A stretch of 64,000 bases of DNA from the NCBI GenBank assembly GCA_949296425.1, contig CASFPN010000041.1:1-64000 (forward strand). Reading direction: 5' to 3'. The position numbers and the translations under genes are program-made. The DNA comes from an uncultured bacterium. Its GTDB lineage: Bacteria; Cyanobacteriota; Vampirovibrionia; Gastranaerophilales; Gastranaerophilaceae. The first letter of the stretch is position 1, and each line of letters starts with the position of its first letter. A model generated the notes under the pieces. That model saw only the letters and a list, made by a program, of their open reading frames with translations. It searched no databases and was not told the origin of the DNA. Below, in pieces: positions 16,937 through 25,560 of the stretch.

Positions 16937-18214
16937 ATGCTTATTTTAGAAGACTTGAAAGAAATTAATGATGTTATAAAAGACCTTGCCGAATTTATTC
17001 AAAAAGATGAAACAGTAAGACCCGATTTTGAGGAATATTTAAAGACTATAGGGCAAAATACCATGAATTTTCAATCGGCATGCTTTAACTATATTTTTGA
17101 AAGGAATTTGAGTAACAAAAGTATATTGCAAATGTACCTTGAAAATACAAAAAAAATACCGGCATCTGTCAAAAAGATTGTGAAAGCTCTTATGAAATCA
17201 ATTTCTTCTATATTTGAGATTAAAAGAGTTTTACAAAACGGTTTTGAACTTAATAATATAATAAATGAAAAAATATACAATGTAGTGTCATTGGTAAAGA
17301 TGACGACTTTCCGCGGTATGGCATCAGGACAGTATGTTGTTGCAAGAATTTTTAAGTTTGAAGAGGCTTATTATCTTTTGGAAATATCCGGAGTTTTGCC
17401 GGCTACCAGAAGAGATGATGCTTTGAGATATTCGGTTGCTAAGATAATTCAAAATCCTGAACTTGTATATATTGACAACCCGCAAAAACAAAAAGAGATA
17501 GAAAAAGAAATAAAAGATATTTATAATAAATTTGTTGACTTTTTCAATACTGATGAAATAGTAACAACTAACAAGTTTGCGGATGATTTAATCGGAGCAT
17601 TCAATGATTTTGCCGAAGGCGGTGAGAAAGTTGATATTCAGGATAAAATTCAAACGTTGGAAACATATAAATTTTTTAATGTTTCAGAATTTAATAATTC
17701 TTATGAGAACTTCCTTGAAAATTCTCTGGGCGGCTTTTCCTCTCATAAGGAAATTTACGATGTAGGAATTATTTTTGACAAAGAGCTCGGGCTTTATGCT
17801 GTTCCTTTTTATGAAACGTTTAACAAAATTTTTGAAAATCCTGACAGTGTAGAAAACGCAAAAGAATGTGCAGAATTTTTCCTGAATAATGACAAATTTT
17901 CTGCAAACATAATCAAACGTGTTGCTGACAGGCATGAAAATTTCATGGAGGTTATAAACAGTCTTTTAGGCACAAGCTATACTCTTGATGAACTTTTACA
18001 AACTTATAAATCAAGATACCTTGAAAACAAGATATTTTCGTCAACAACGGTTCTTTATAAGTCAAAAGCATTCTCAAAGACGCTTGGTATAATCGAAGAA
18101 GATGTAGAAAAACCAGATCTTGAAGGGATAGACCTGCGCAAAGTCGGAAGAAACGATCCTTGTCCTTGCGGCAGCGGCAAAAAGTTTAAAAAATGCTGTG
18201 GTGCTAATTTATAA
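16937..18214 (+). CDS. SEC-C motif protein of unknown function
   Basis: A 425-residue cytosolic protein whose last 20 residues form a SEC-C zinc motif ([18 protein letters not shown]) as found in SecA C termini and many unrelated proteins. The preceding ~400 residues are mainly helical and unfamiliar to me. The ATG at 16937 has GGGAG 6 nt upstream; an in-frame ATG at 16919, near a TATATT box, is an alternative that would add six residues. The 3' end overlaps the convergent maf gene by 6 nt. The motif may bring the protein to SecB, ribosomes or another partner, but this is not established. Confidence 0.7.
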   Translation: MLILEDLKEINDVIKDLAEFIQKDETVRPDFEEYLKTIGQNTMNFQSACFNYIFERNLSNKSILQMYLENTKKIPASVKKIVKALMKSISSIFEIKRVLQNGFELNNIINEKIYNVVSLVKMTTFRGMASGQYVVARIFKFEEAYYLLEISGVLPATRRDDALRYSVAKIIQNPELVYIDNPQKQKEIEKEIKDIYNKFVDFFNTDEIVTTNKFADDLIGAFNDFAEGGEKVDIQDKIQTLETYKFFNVSEFNNSYENFLENSLGGFSSHKEIYDVGIIFDKELGLYAVPFYETFNKIFENPDSVENAKECAEFFLNNDKFSANIIKRVADRHENFMEVINSLLGTSYTLDELLQTYKSRYLENKIFSSTTVLYKSKAFSKTLGIIEEDVEKPDLEGIDLRKVGRNDPCPCGSGKKFKKCCGANL

Positions 18215-18766
18215 TAAATCAAGTAGCGCCTTTGAACTCATTCCTATAATATTTTCAAGATCTCCCGTATAAGATTTTATGTATCCTGCGGGCATTTCCT
18301 GAATACCGTATGAACCGGCTTTGTCAAACGGTTTGTAATTATTTATATAGAACCAAATTTGTTCATCTGAAAGATTTTCAAACGTGACATAGCTTGTTGT
18401 TGAATTTTTTTTGTATTTTCGGGTTTTAGAATCCATAACAACAATGCTGGTTACAACAAAGTGAGTTCTGCCTGAAAGTTTTTTAAGCATTTCAAAAGCC
18501 CTTTGAGCTCCTTGTGGTTTGCCGAGAATTTCGTTATCAAGAACAACAACTGTATCTGCCCCGACAATTTCTGCAGGTTCTTTTAACATCGGAATAACCG
18601 CTTTAGCTTTATTGTAGGCAAGATTTTCGATAAACTCATAAGAAAAAACCGTCGTCGTATGATCTTCGATATACGGGGACGGTATAATTTCAAATTTAAC
18701 TTTAGCTTTTGTCATAATATCGGCTCTTCTGGGAGAAGAAGATGCCAGGACAATTTTTCCCACCAT
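18209..18766 (-). CDS. maf: Maf-like nucleotide pyrophosphatase
   Basis: A 185-residue Maf family enzyme, hydrolysing non-canonical or canonical nucleoside triphosphates to monophosphates (house-cleaning). The diagnostic N terminus [15 protein letters not shown], the E-N-x-A-x-x-KA helix ([11 protein letters not shown]), the catalytic [16 protein letters not shown] and the [11 protein letters not shown] segment are all present. Length is normal (about 190-200). It converges on the SEC-C gene with a 6-nt overlap of the 3' ends. The subfamily (dTTP/UTP-type or m7GTP-type) cannot be fixed with certainty. Confidence 0.93.
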   Translation of the reverse strand: MVGKIVLASSSPRRADIMTKAKVKFEIIPSPYIEDHTTTVFSYEFIENLAYNKAKAVIPMLKEPAEIVGADTVVVLDNEILGKPQGAQRAFEMLKKLSGRTHFVVTSIVVMDSKTRKYKKNSTTSYVTFENLSDEQIWFYINNYKPFDKAGSYGIQEMPAGYIKSYTGDLENIIGMSSKALLDLL

Positions 18767-18828
18767 TTGTTCTCACTTTCTTTTTTAGTATTGTAACTCA
18801 AAAAAAGTGAGAACGAAACCTTATTTTA

Positions 18829-19065
18829 TCAGTACCTTGATGTTTTGTTGTATCTGGCATTTCTTGCATTAACCGCGTAACATGCGATATTTAACCTTTG
18901 TTTAAGGTTCATCATGTTACGGTACATGCTTGCATAATCGTTCATGGCATCCATCATTTTTTTAGGATCAACCATTGATTCCATGTTATCATGATTGTCA
19001 ACTTTTTCTTCTGCGTATTTTTTGACCAGAAGCTGGTCGATGTAATCCTCAGCACCTATTGCCAT
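18829..19065 (-). CDS. Small protein of unknown function
   Basis: A 78-residue helical protein, rich in Met, Asn and Tyr (MVDPKKMMDAMNDYASMYRN). No family is recognised, and there is no signal peptide or membrane segment. A very strong ribosome site (GGGAGGA about 6 nt before the ATG) supports it as a real and well-translated gene. The upstream 690-bp intergenic region carries a MITE-like element. It precedes maf by about 60 nt on the same strand. Confidence 0.65.
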   Translation of the reverse strand: MAIGAEDYIDQLLVKKYAEEKVDNHDNMESMVDPKKMMDAMNDYASMYRNMMNLKQRLNIACYAVNARNARYNKTSRY

Positions 19066-19203
19066 TGGTGTCCTCCCTAAATTTAATTGTAATCCTATTG
19101 ATTGGTGAGAAAGTGTTAAAACTTATCCTATATCCTATATATATACTAAGTATTTCTTTCCCAAAAAATTGCTTATTTTTACAAAAATACTTAACATTTG
19201 TTT

Positions 19204-19748
19204 ACATAATAAATATTATTGGAAGTGAATAAATAGGTGAATAAGCTAATAAGTCCTTAAGGTGAGGCTGAAGCGCACAAAATATTATCTTCCTCTCCCC
19301 TTGCGGGAGAGGGTTAGGGTGAGGGGTATAATAATCTGCATTTAATGAGACAGCAACAAAGCGGATGCTGTTTGAGCGGTAAAAAGATGCTGCGGAAAAT
19401 CGGACATTTTGCACAAAATCAATAGATTTTGGCAAAAGCAGTCAAACGAGTACAGCATGACGTGATAATATAGCGAGTTCATCCGCTAGGGTTGAATTTA
19501 GTGCAGATTAAACGGTCAGCGTGTTTCTTTTTCTTTTCATCGCAAAAAAAACGGATTGCGAGCTGAGGCTGGCGTGGCGGATGCGTTGAGCATTCGACAC
19601 GCAACGCCGTTAATCGCGAGCAACCAAGTGAAAAAAGAATATTTGGTGCGGGGCGCGGGGACGCATAGTTCCCGGCATAACAAAACCCTCTCCCTTAATC
19701 CCTCTCCCAGGGAGAGGGAAAATTAACTTCACATAATATTTATTATGT
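19204..19748. mobile_element. MITE-like element with perfect 16-bp inverted termini (copy 2)
   Basis: The inverted termini 19204-19219 and 19733-19748 (ACATAATAAATATTAT and its complement) match at 16 of 16 positions. Just inside the left end, GGAAGTGAATAA, AATAGGTG and AATAAGTC occur in the same order as at the right end of the 10284-10648 element, so the two are relatives. The interior (about 510 bp) has no credible gene. It contains CCTCTCCCC...GAGAGGG palindromic tracts at about 19290-19324 and 19686-19720, a block at 19401-19470 homologous in inverse to 7452-7510, and a GC-richer stretch at about 19555-19670. The right terminus abuts the -10 box of the next gene. The remaining intergenic flanks are AT-rich with nothing recognisable. 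Confidence 0.6.
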
Positions 19749-19760
19749 TATAATGAATTT

Positions 19761-21404
19761 ATGGGAAGTATAAAAATAGTTTCACCGGTCAAAAAACCTG
19801 AAGATATTGACGTTTTTGCAAAAGAAACCTCTTGCAGAGAGTATTATGTCTATTACAAAAAGTTTTTAAACAACAATTTTGAATACGTCAATGAATTTGT
19901 AGAAGCTGCAAAACGCAATAAATGCGAGATTTATATAAATTTTAAACACGATATAACTGAAGAGAACCTGCCTGAGATAAAAAAGATGCTAAGGTTTTTG
20001 AAAACAGCCGGTATAGACGGAATTTTTATAAACAGCTTTGCTATTTTAGAAGCTATTAAGGTTTTTAACCTGCCGTTTAAGGTTATAGCAGATTCATATT
20101 TTGATATTCATAACCTTGCAGGCATTGATTTTATCAATAATTTTCACAAGGTTGATGAAATTATTATTACTGAAGAAATTTATATGAAAAATATTTCTAA
20201 AATAAAGAAATATACCAAATTACCTCTGGCAATAGACAGCGACAATCTTCCTTACTGTGCCGAAGATATTAAAAAACTAAGAGCAATAGACAGTGTTGTG
20301 ATTAAAGGTAAATTTAACAATTCCGATGAAATTCTGGAAGCTATTGAACTCATACAAAAGATTTTGGATAAACCAAAACTTTTCAAGCACCAAAAATTAC
20401 CGTTTAAACATGTTCGCAAGAGTATTTACAGTACAAATCATTTTCTTGGTGTTGTAGTGAGTGCAGAAGGCAGAGATTTTAAATTCAGCCGCAACATAAA
20501 GAATTTTGAATGGGATATTAAAAGCCCGCGTATAAAAAAAGATATTGATTATTCGAAAAAGGATATTTACCGTATAAACCTGCGTCTGTCTCAGCTTGCG
20601 CAAGTAAAGGAGCTTGAAAAATATATAAAAAAAATCGGGACAAATCCCATTTATTCGATAGAATACGGTGAAATTTTGGCTACAGGCGACCTTGCAACAA
20701 GCAGTTTTAACGATATAATTATAAAAGTTAAAAAATTCTGTACGAAATACGGGATAAAATTCCAGCTTTCTACCCCGAGAATACTTATTGAAAGGGATTT
20801 TGACAGAGTATATGAATATGAAAAACAGATATTGCTTGATAATCCGGCGCCTGATAGTCTGATAATTAATAATATCGGATATTTTTGGAATGCGATAAAT
20901 GATCCTGATATAAACAATATTCCTATAGAAATCGGTCAGGGGATAAATTTGTTAAACAGCCTTTCCATAAAGTGTTTGAATGATTTGTGGCCGATAAGCA
21001 CCATTGATTTTACATCATTTTCTGACATTGAAAGTACAATAAAGACAATAAAGAAAATAAAGAACGAGATTCCGAACCGAAAATATACAATAGCCGGTAA
21101 TATCCGGGTTCCGAGTCTTGGCTTATGTCCGTTGAATAATGACAGTGCAATAATTTCCCGTCTTTCCTGCAAAGCTCCGTGCCACAAAGGCGATTACGCG
21201 CTGCATGACCCGTCGTTGAATAAGCTTTTCCCGTTTACTTGCGATGGTTTTTGTCGTATGCATATGTTTGAAGATCGTATACTTGAACAGTTTGACAGGG
21301 TTGAGGAGCTGTATAAAGCCGGAGTAAATGAATTTGTTTTTGACTTCAGTGCACTAAATGCAAAATTTGTTCCGGTGCTTTTGAATAAGTTTTTTATGGA
21401 GTAA
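19761..21404 (+). CDS. Divergent U32-peptidase-like protein
   Basis: A 547-residue protein. The first ~200 residues read as a TIM-barrel-like alpha/beta series (INFKHDITEENLPEIKKML, AGIDGIFINSFAILEA) similar to U32 family proteins. A second barrel-like part runs from about 275. The four-cysteine cluster near the C terminus (LGLCPLNND, SCKAPCHKGDYALHD, FTCDGFCRMHMF) resembles the Fe-S or metal-binding cysteines of U32/TrhP/UbiU-type proteins. Overall it is longer than, and quite different from, the canonical U32 protein at 52567. TATAAT ends 6 nt before the ATG and no ribosome site is seen. A role in tRNA or cofactor hydroxylation would be the family analogy; unproven. Confidence 0.55.
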   Translation: MGSIKIVSPVKKPEDIDVFAKETSCREYYVYYKKFLNNNFEYVNEFVEAAKRNKCEIYINFKHDITEENLPEIKKMLRFLKTAGIDGIFINSFAILEAIKVFNLPFKVIADSYFDIHNLAGIDFINNFHKVDEIIITEEIYMKNISKIKKYTKLPLAIDSDNLPYCAEDIKKLRAIDSVVIKGKFNNSDEILEAIELIQKILDKPKLFKHQKLPFKHVRKSIYSTNHFLGVVVSAEGRDFKFSRNIKNFEWDIKSPRIKKDIDYSKKDIYRINLRLSQLAQVKELEKYIKKIGTNPIYSIEYGEILATGDLATSSFNDIIIKVKKFCTKYGIKFQLSTPRILIERDFDRVYEYEKQILLDNPAPDSLIINNIGYFWNAINDPDINNIPIEIGQGINLLNSLSIKCLNDLWPISTIDFTSFSDIESTIKTIKKIKNEIPNRKYTIAGNIRVPSLGLCPLNNDSAIISRLSCKAPCHKGDYALHDPSLNKLFPFTCDGFCRMHMFEDRILEQFDRVEELYKAGVNEFVFDFSALNAKFVPVLLNKFFME

Positions 21405-21464
21405 AATTAACCGTTACTCACACCTATACCTTTACTTGCAAAGGAGAGGTAGAAAATACTTTCC

Positions 21465-21600
21465 TCCTCTCCAAGGGGAGGGGAAATAAAAATATTCTGT
21501 CATCCTGAACTTGTTTCAGGATCTCTTATCTTTAAATTTCTGCAATCCCTCCGCCCCTAAACTTACCCTCTCCCCTATCCCCTCCCCCAGGGGAGGGGGA
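21465..21600. repeat. Intergenic palindromic repeats downstream of prepilin A
   Basis: The 273-bp gap contains a CCTCTCC...GGGGAGGGGA tract (about 21465-21486), the TGTCATCCTGAACTTGTTTC-AGGATCT core (21499-21525), and another CCCTCTCCCCTATCCCCTCC...GGGGAGGGGG tract (about 21565-21600). The same order and nearly the same sequence recur at 22585-22690. Confidence 0.75.
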
Positions 21601-21610
21601 ATAAATAAAA

Positions 21611-21649
21611 AACACGAAAAAACACGACCTGCGAATTTTCGCAGGTCGT
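21611..21649 (-). terminator. Intrinsic terminator of prepilin A
   Basis: A perfect 12-bp stem (21624-21635/21638-21649, core CGACCTGCGAA) is followed on the minus strand by GTTTTTTCGTGTTTTTT. It lies about 30 nt after the stop. Confidence 0.85.
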
Positions 21650-21677
21650 TTGGTTACTATCATTTTTAATATTCTGA

Positions 21678-22319
21678 TTACTTACCGTACAATACAGCTT
21701 TAGCAGCTTGAGAGTTCGGAAGTATTGTTTGGTCATAGTAAACTACAGGATAAATATCTGTCGGGTTTTTAACTTCGCAATCAGCTGTATGCTGCGCAGC
21801 ATCAACACCTGCAGCTTGAGCATTTGAGCATTCTACAACTTTGTTAGGGCCTTTTAATCCGTTTACGTCAACGAAACCTTTACATTTTTCCCCGTTGCTT
21901 ATGCCGGAATCCTGATCAGGATCTGAGCAAACTTTGCCGGCAGTAGGGCCAGCAAAACTAAATACAATACCGTCACTGAAGTATAATGTATAGTTGTTAG
22001 CACCTTGAGTTAAAAGAGTAGGAGCTGTTTCATAAGGAATAGTACCTACTTCATCAGCACCGTTAACAACGTTCATTCTTGCAGCTAAAATGTCTTTTAT
22101 GCCTTCTGCAGTTGTAACATCAGCAAAGCTGTTTCCGTCCAAAGCAACGTTCAATGTAACACCCTGAGCAATAGCTGATAAAGCTTTTTTGTAAGCAGCT
22201 TTGTACTGAGCGCCCTGAGTAGAATTCATCAATGTAGGCATTGTCATTGCAGCTACAACACCGATGATACCTAAAGTAATCAACACTTCTGCGAGTGTAA
22301 AGCCGAATCTTTTTGTCAT
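21678..22319 (-). CDS. Type IV pilin-like prepilin A
   Basis: A 213-residue prepilin. A very short leader, MTKRFG, is followed by FTLAEVLITLGIIGVVAAMT with the invariant Glu5 and a hydrophobic helix, so prepilin peptidase would cut after Gly6. The globular part has the features of this lineage (YTLYFSDGIVFSFAGP, FVDVNGLKGPNKVVECS) and cysteines that may pair. It is a close paralogue of the gene at 22835-23461: the first ~75 residues and the C-terminal YDQTILPNSQAAKAVLYGK are nearly identical. AAGGTG lies before the ATG and a strong terminator follows, so it is probably monocistronic. It may be a major or minor pilin, or a pseudopilin. Confidence 0.9.
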   Translation of the reverse strand: MTKRFGFTLAEVLITLGIIGVVAAMTMPTLMNSTQGAQYKAAYKKALSAIAQGVTLNVALDGNSFADVTTAEGIKDILAARMNVVNGADEVGTIPYETAPTLLTQGANNYTLYFSDGIVFSFAGPTAGKVCSDPDQDSGISNGEKCKGFVDVNGLKGPNKVVECSNAQAAGVDAAQHTADCEVKNPTDIYPVVYYDQTILPNSQAAKAVLYGK

Positions 22320-22834
22320 AATCTTTTCACCTTTCTTTTTTGTAAAACTTTCTGATTTCTCAAAATGCTTTACGCTTTTTATCTCTCTATCCTAAATTAT
22401 CATTCATCGAATCTTTTTGTTAATATTGCGGATACGCATAAAAAACTTTTGAAAAATCTTTTTGTACTTTCATTTTAAATTATGTTTCAAAAAATGTCAA
22501 TAGGTTTACAAAAATTATTAATTAATTTTAACTAATTCTGAAGGATTAGAAAGTGAAAAATCATACGAACGGATGAGATTTTACCCTCTCCCCTAACCCC
22601 TCCCCCGGGGGAGGGGAAATAAAAATATTCTGTCATCCTGAACTTGTTTCAGGATCTCTCATTCTTAAACTTCTGCAATCTCCCCGCTCTAATTAATGCA
22701 TAAAAAAACGGCGGGGTGAAAACTCCGCCGACAAAAAGATTCGAACTTTTTATATGTCATCCTGAGCAAAGCGAAGGATCGCAATGATGTTTGGATTATG
22801 CGATTTTTCGGACTTCGCCCTCAGAATGGCTTGA
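22320..22834. other. 515-bp intergenic region between the two prepilins
   Basis: The first ~240 bp are AT-rich and presumably hold the promoter of prepilin A. The remainder carries repeats: CCTCTCCCCTAACCCCTCCC...GGGGAGGGGA (about 22585-22617), TGTCATCCTGAACTTGTTTC-AGGATCT (22632-22658) and a variant TGTCATCCTGAGCAAAGCGA-AGGATC (22755-22781). No gene is seen. Confidence 0.7.
22702..22730 (-). terminator. Intrinsic terminator of prepilin B
   Basis: An 8-bp GC-rich stem with one G-U pair (22709-22716/22723-22730, core CGGCGG) is followed by a seven-T tract on the minus strand. It lies about 105 nt after the stop, beyond a repeat. Confidence 0.75.
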
Positions 22835-23461
22835 TTATTTACCGTACAATACAGCTTTAGCAGCTTGAGAGTTCGGAAGTATTGTTTGGTCATAGAATAC
22901 TACAGGATAAATATCTGTCGGATTTTTAACTTCACAATCTTCTGCGTTAGTTGAACCATCTGTACAAGTTACCATTTTGTTAGGTCCTTTTAATCCGTTA
23001 ACATCAATAAATCCTAAACATTTTTCTGCATTAGTTATACCAGAATCTGTATTATCTGGATCTGAGCAAACATGGTTGGCAGTAGGGCCAGCAAAACTAA
23101 ATACAATACCATCGCTGAAGTATAATGTGTAATTAGTATCGCTTTGTGTTACACCATCTGGATCTCCGCCTTCATAATCAATAGTACCTGCTTCATCAGC
23201 ACCTTTTACAACGTTCATTCTTGTAGCTAAAATATCTTTTATGCCCGCAACGTTAGACACATCAGCAAAGCTACTTCCGTCCAAAGCAACGTTCAATGTT
23301 ACACCCTGTGCTATTGCAGATAAAGCTTTTTTGTAAGCGGCTTTATATTGTGCACCCTGTGTAGAGTTCATCAATGTCGGCATAGTCATTGCTGCAACTA
23401 CCCCGATAATACCTAAAGTAATCAACACTTCTGCGAGTGTAAAGCCAAAACTTTTTTTCAT
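22835..23461 (-). CDS. Type IV pilin-like prepilin B
   Basis: A 208-residue prepilin with leader MKKSFG and FTLAEVLITLGIIGVVAAMT, almost identical to prepilin A in the first ~75 residues (QGAQYKAAYKKALSAIAQG) and at the C terminus. The middle (about 75-175) diverges, for example YEGGDPDGVTQSDTNYTLYF and VTCTDGSTNAEDCEVKN, so the exposed loops differ while the fibre-packing parts are kept. Cysteines flank the variable loops. An AAGGTG ribosome site is shared in sequence with prepilin A, showing that the duplication included the leader region. It has its own terminator, so it is separately transcribed. Confidence 0.9.
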   Translation of the reverse strand: MKKSFGFTLAEVLITLGIIGVVAAMTMPTLMNSTQGAQYKAAYKKALSAIAQGVTLNVALDGSSFADVSNVAGIKDILATRMNVVKGADEAGTIDYEGGDPDGVTQSDTNYTLYFSDGIVFSFAGPTANHVCSDPDNTDSGITNAEKCLGFIDVNGLKGPNKMVTCTDGSTNAEDCEVKNPTDIYPVVFYDQTILPNSQAAKAVLYGK

Positions 23462-23695
23462 AATCTTTTCACCTTTCTTTTTTTGTAAAACTTACTCTCT
23501 TGTAACTACTCTATGTTATTGTTCATTGTTATCCTCAAAAGTATTAGTTTTTATTAAAACTAATTGTTGTACACTTATTTTAAACTATTTTTAAGTGATT
23601 GTCAAGGGGTATTAAGTGTTTATTACGTTATTTAAATTAAAAAACGTGTTGTTATAACTTATTTTTATACAGAAAAAAAGGTATGATATAAGCTT

Positions 23696-24022
23696 ATGGA
23701 CAATAAAAAATTATTAGGAAAACGGATTAAAGAAATCAGAAAATTTAAAGGATTTACCCAGGAGCAATTGTCGGAAATGATTGATATTGAAACTTCCTCT
23801 TTATCAGGCATTGAATCGGGAAGATTTTTCCCGTCTTTACATGTTCTGGATAAAATTGCTGCGGTTCTTGATGTTGAACTTATTGAGTTTTTCCGCTTTT
23901 CATCGGTTAACATTCCAAAAGATTTAGATAAAGAAATATTAAGTATTATCAATAAGCTGGATGATAAAAATAAGCAGATTGTTTATAAATTTTTGGTGGC
24001 TGCGTTTACGGTTATAAATTGA
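23696..24022 (+). CDS. XRE-family helix-turn-helix transcriptional regulator
   Basis: A 108-residue regulator with an N-terminal HTH (GKRIKEIRKFKGFTQEQLSEMIDIETSSLSGIE, in part) and a helical C-terminal half (DLDKEILSIINKLDDKNKQI). It has the same length as the regulator at 12538-12864 and shares the pattern of E-x-G-R/N-x-F and L-D-K-I after the HTH, so the two are paralogues. TATGAT lies 8 nt before the ATG with no ribosome site. It is divergent from prepilin B across a 234-bp AT-rich gap that must carry both promoters, and it could regulate the prepilins; that is inference. Confidence 0.85.
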   Translation: MDNKKLLGKRIKEIRKFKGFTQEQLSEMIDIETSSLSGIESGRFFPSLHVLDKIAAVLDVELIEFFRFSSVNIPKDLDKEILSIINKLDDKNKQIVYKFLVAAFTVIN

Positions 24023-24109
24023 TTGGAACTTTTTACGCTTTGCACCGCTCTTTGTCATCAAGGTGATGGAAAATTAATAAGTCTTATTTTTTCAGGTTTC
24101 GGGAGAAAT

Positions 24110-25471
24110 TTATTTTTCAAAATATTTTTCTAAGCTGTCGGCTATTGCTTTGGCGTACTGCTTTTGAAATTCAGGGTTAATTAAATTGGCATTATCTTCC
24201 GGATTTATAAGGTATGATACTTCTATCAAAAGGCTTATGGCATTTGTGTTACGAACAACAGCTAAGCTGCCTTGTCTTACTTTATCATTCGGAACTCCGA
24301 TTTCCGATGTAACTGTATCCATAATAATATCAGCAAGAGGTTTTGCCTGCGGGTAATAGTAATAGATGCTTGTTCCCCTGTTTTTATTCGGATCGGCCCC
24401 GTCGGGAAGTGCATTCCCGTGAATGCTTAAAAATACAACTGCATTTCCGTAATTGGCGATTTCCACTCTGTCTTTTAGGCTGACGTAATTATCTGCCCTT
24501 CTTGTCATAATGACTTTGGCGCCCCGCTTTTTTAGTTCTGTTTCAAGATATTTGGCAATAGATAAATTTATATCTTTTTCCTTATTGCCAAGGCAGCCTG
24601 TTGCTCCGTTTTCCGAACCGCCGTGTCCTGCGTCAATAGCTATTCTTATATTATGCAGAGGTCGTAATGAATAAGTATGTACAGGCTTTCTTATTTTTAA
24701 TACAAAATCATTATCTTTATATTCTCCGCTGTAGCCCAAAAGCTGACGTCCGCTTAATGAATCTTTCACAGGAATTTTCATAACATAAGTATTATCCGGC
24801 TGGTCTTTTACATTGTAAAATTTCATAAGAAAAGTGTCACCTTCAATCATTTCAAACGGTACTCTTTTATCAAAATGGAAAACAAATGTATAAAAATCTT
24901 TACTGTCAACATATTCATAGCCAAATAAAACAGCCTCAAAACCTAATTGAGTATTCAAAACTTTTACATTCGATTTTGAAATCCAGCCGGATTTGTTTTT
25001 CCCGAGTTGTATTCTGTAAAAACCGTTCTGTTCGCCGTCTGCAACTAGTTCTATATTGCGCGGTAAATGCGCTATCCGGTTGATGCCGCCGTCAACCGGA
25101 GTCGAACGCAGCGGCGCATCTTGTGTTGTTACGCTAAATATTTTTTTATCCTTATAAGGTATGAAAACTGAAGGTTTGGAAGCGGAAGGTTTTATGTCCG
25201 GACGTGTTATAACAAAAATTTGTTTTTCGTTATCGGATTGCAAAACAAAAGTATTTTCGCCGATATTGAGATTAACTACATAAGCAAAAGCTCCGCTGGG
25301 GTGCAAAACAACATCCTGCCCGTTTATTTTTAAAGGTTTATCCGACGAGCCGACAAAAAATGTTGAATCCGCATTAATAATTATGTCTGTTTTAGACGGG
25401 TATACAATGTTAAATGCTAAAACCTGAGAACCAAATAACAACAACCCTAAGATTAAAATAAATTTTTTCAT
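24110..25471 (-). CDS. Exported N-acetylmuramoyl-L-alanine amidase with SH3-like domain
   Basis: A 453-residue cell-wall hydrolase. A signal peptide (MKKFILILGLLLFGSQVLA) is followed by a beta-rich region of about 100 residues, an SH3-type domain (about 115-170, APLRSTPVDGG...GWISKSNVKVL) and a further beta region. The C-terminal Amidase_3 domain starts near residue 277, with zinc ligands in IDAGHGG, GNKEKDINL and FLSIHGNA and the catalytic Glu in LLIEVSYL. It cleaves the amide between MurNAc and the stem peptide in the periplasm, usually for daughter cell separation. TATAAT ends 6 nt before the ATG with no ribosome site. It is divergent from ftsI, fitting a division role. Confidence 0.92.
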   Translation of the reverse strand: MKKFILILGLLLFGSQVLAFNIVYPSKTDIIINADSTFFVGSSDKPLKINGQDVVLHPSGAFAYVVNLNIGENTFVLQSDNEKQIFVITRPDIKPSASKPSVFIPYKDKKIFSVTTQDAPLRSTPVDGGINRIAHLPRNIELVADGEQNGFYRIQLGKNKSGWISKSNVKVLNTQLGFEAVLFGYEYVDSKDFYTFVFHFDKRVPFEMIEGDTFLMKFYNVKDQPDNTYVMKIPVKDSLSGRQLLGYSGEYKDNDFVLKIRKPVHTYSLRPLHNIRIAIDAGHGGSENGATGCLGNKEKDINLSIAKYLETELKKRGAKVIMTRRADNYVSLKDRVEIANYGNAVVFLSIHGNALPDGADPNKNRGTSIYYYYPQAKPLADIIMDTVTSEIGVPNDKVRQGSLAVVRNTNAISLLIEVSYLINPEDNANLINPEFQKQYAKAIADSLEKYFEK

Positions 25472-25560
25472 AATTAAATTATACTACAAAGTTAAAATTA
25501 TTTAATATTTATTTATTTTAAAACTTGTTATGCTAAAATAAATAAAGAGAGGGATATGTT

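Noticed and set aside
19066-19760. Repeats in the 19 kb intergenic region considered as a CRISPR array
   Set aside because: The repeats are palindromic tracts of different kinds, not regularly spaced identical units with unique spacers, and no cas gene is in the window.
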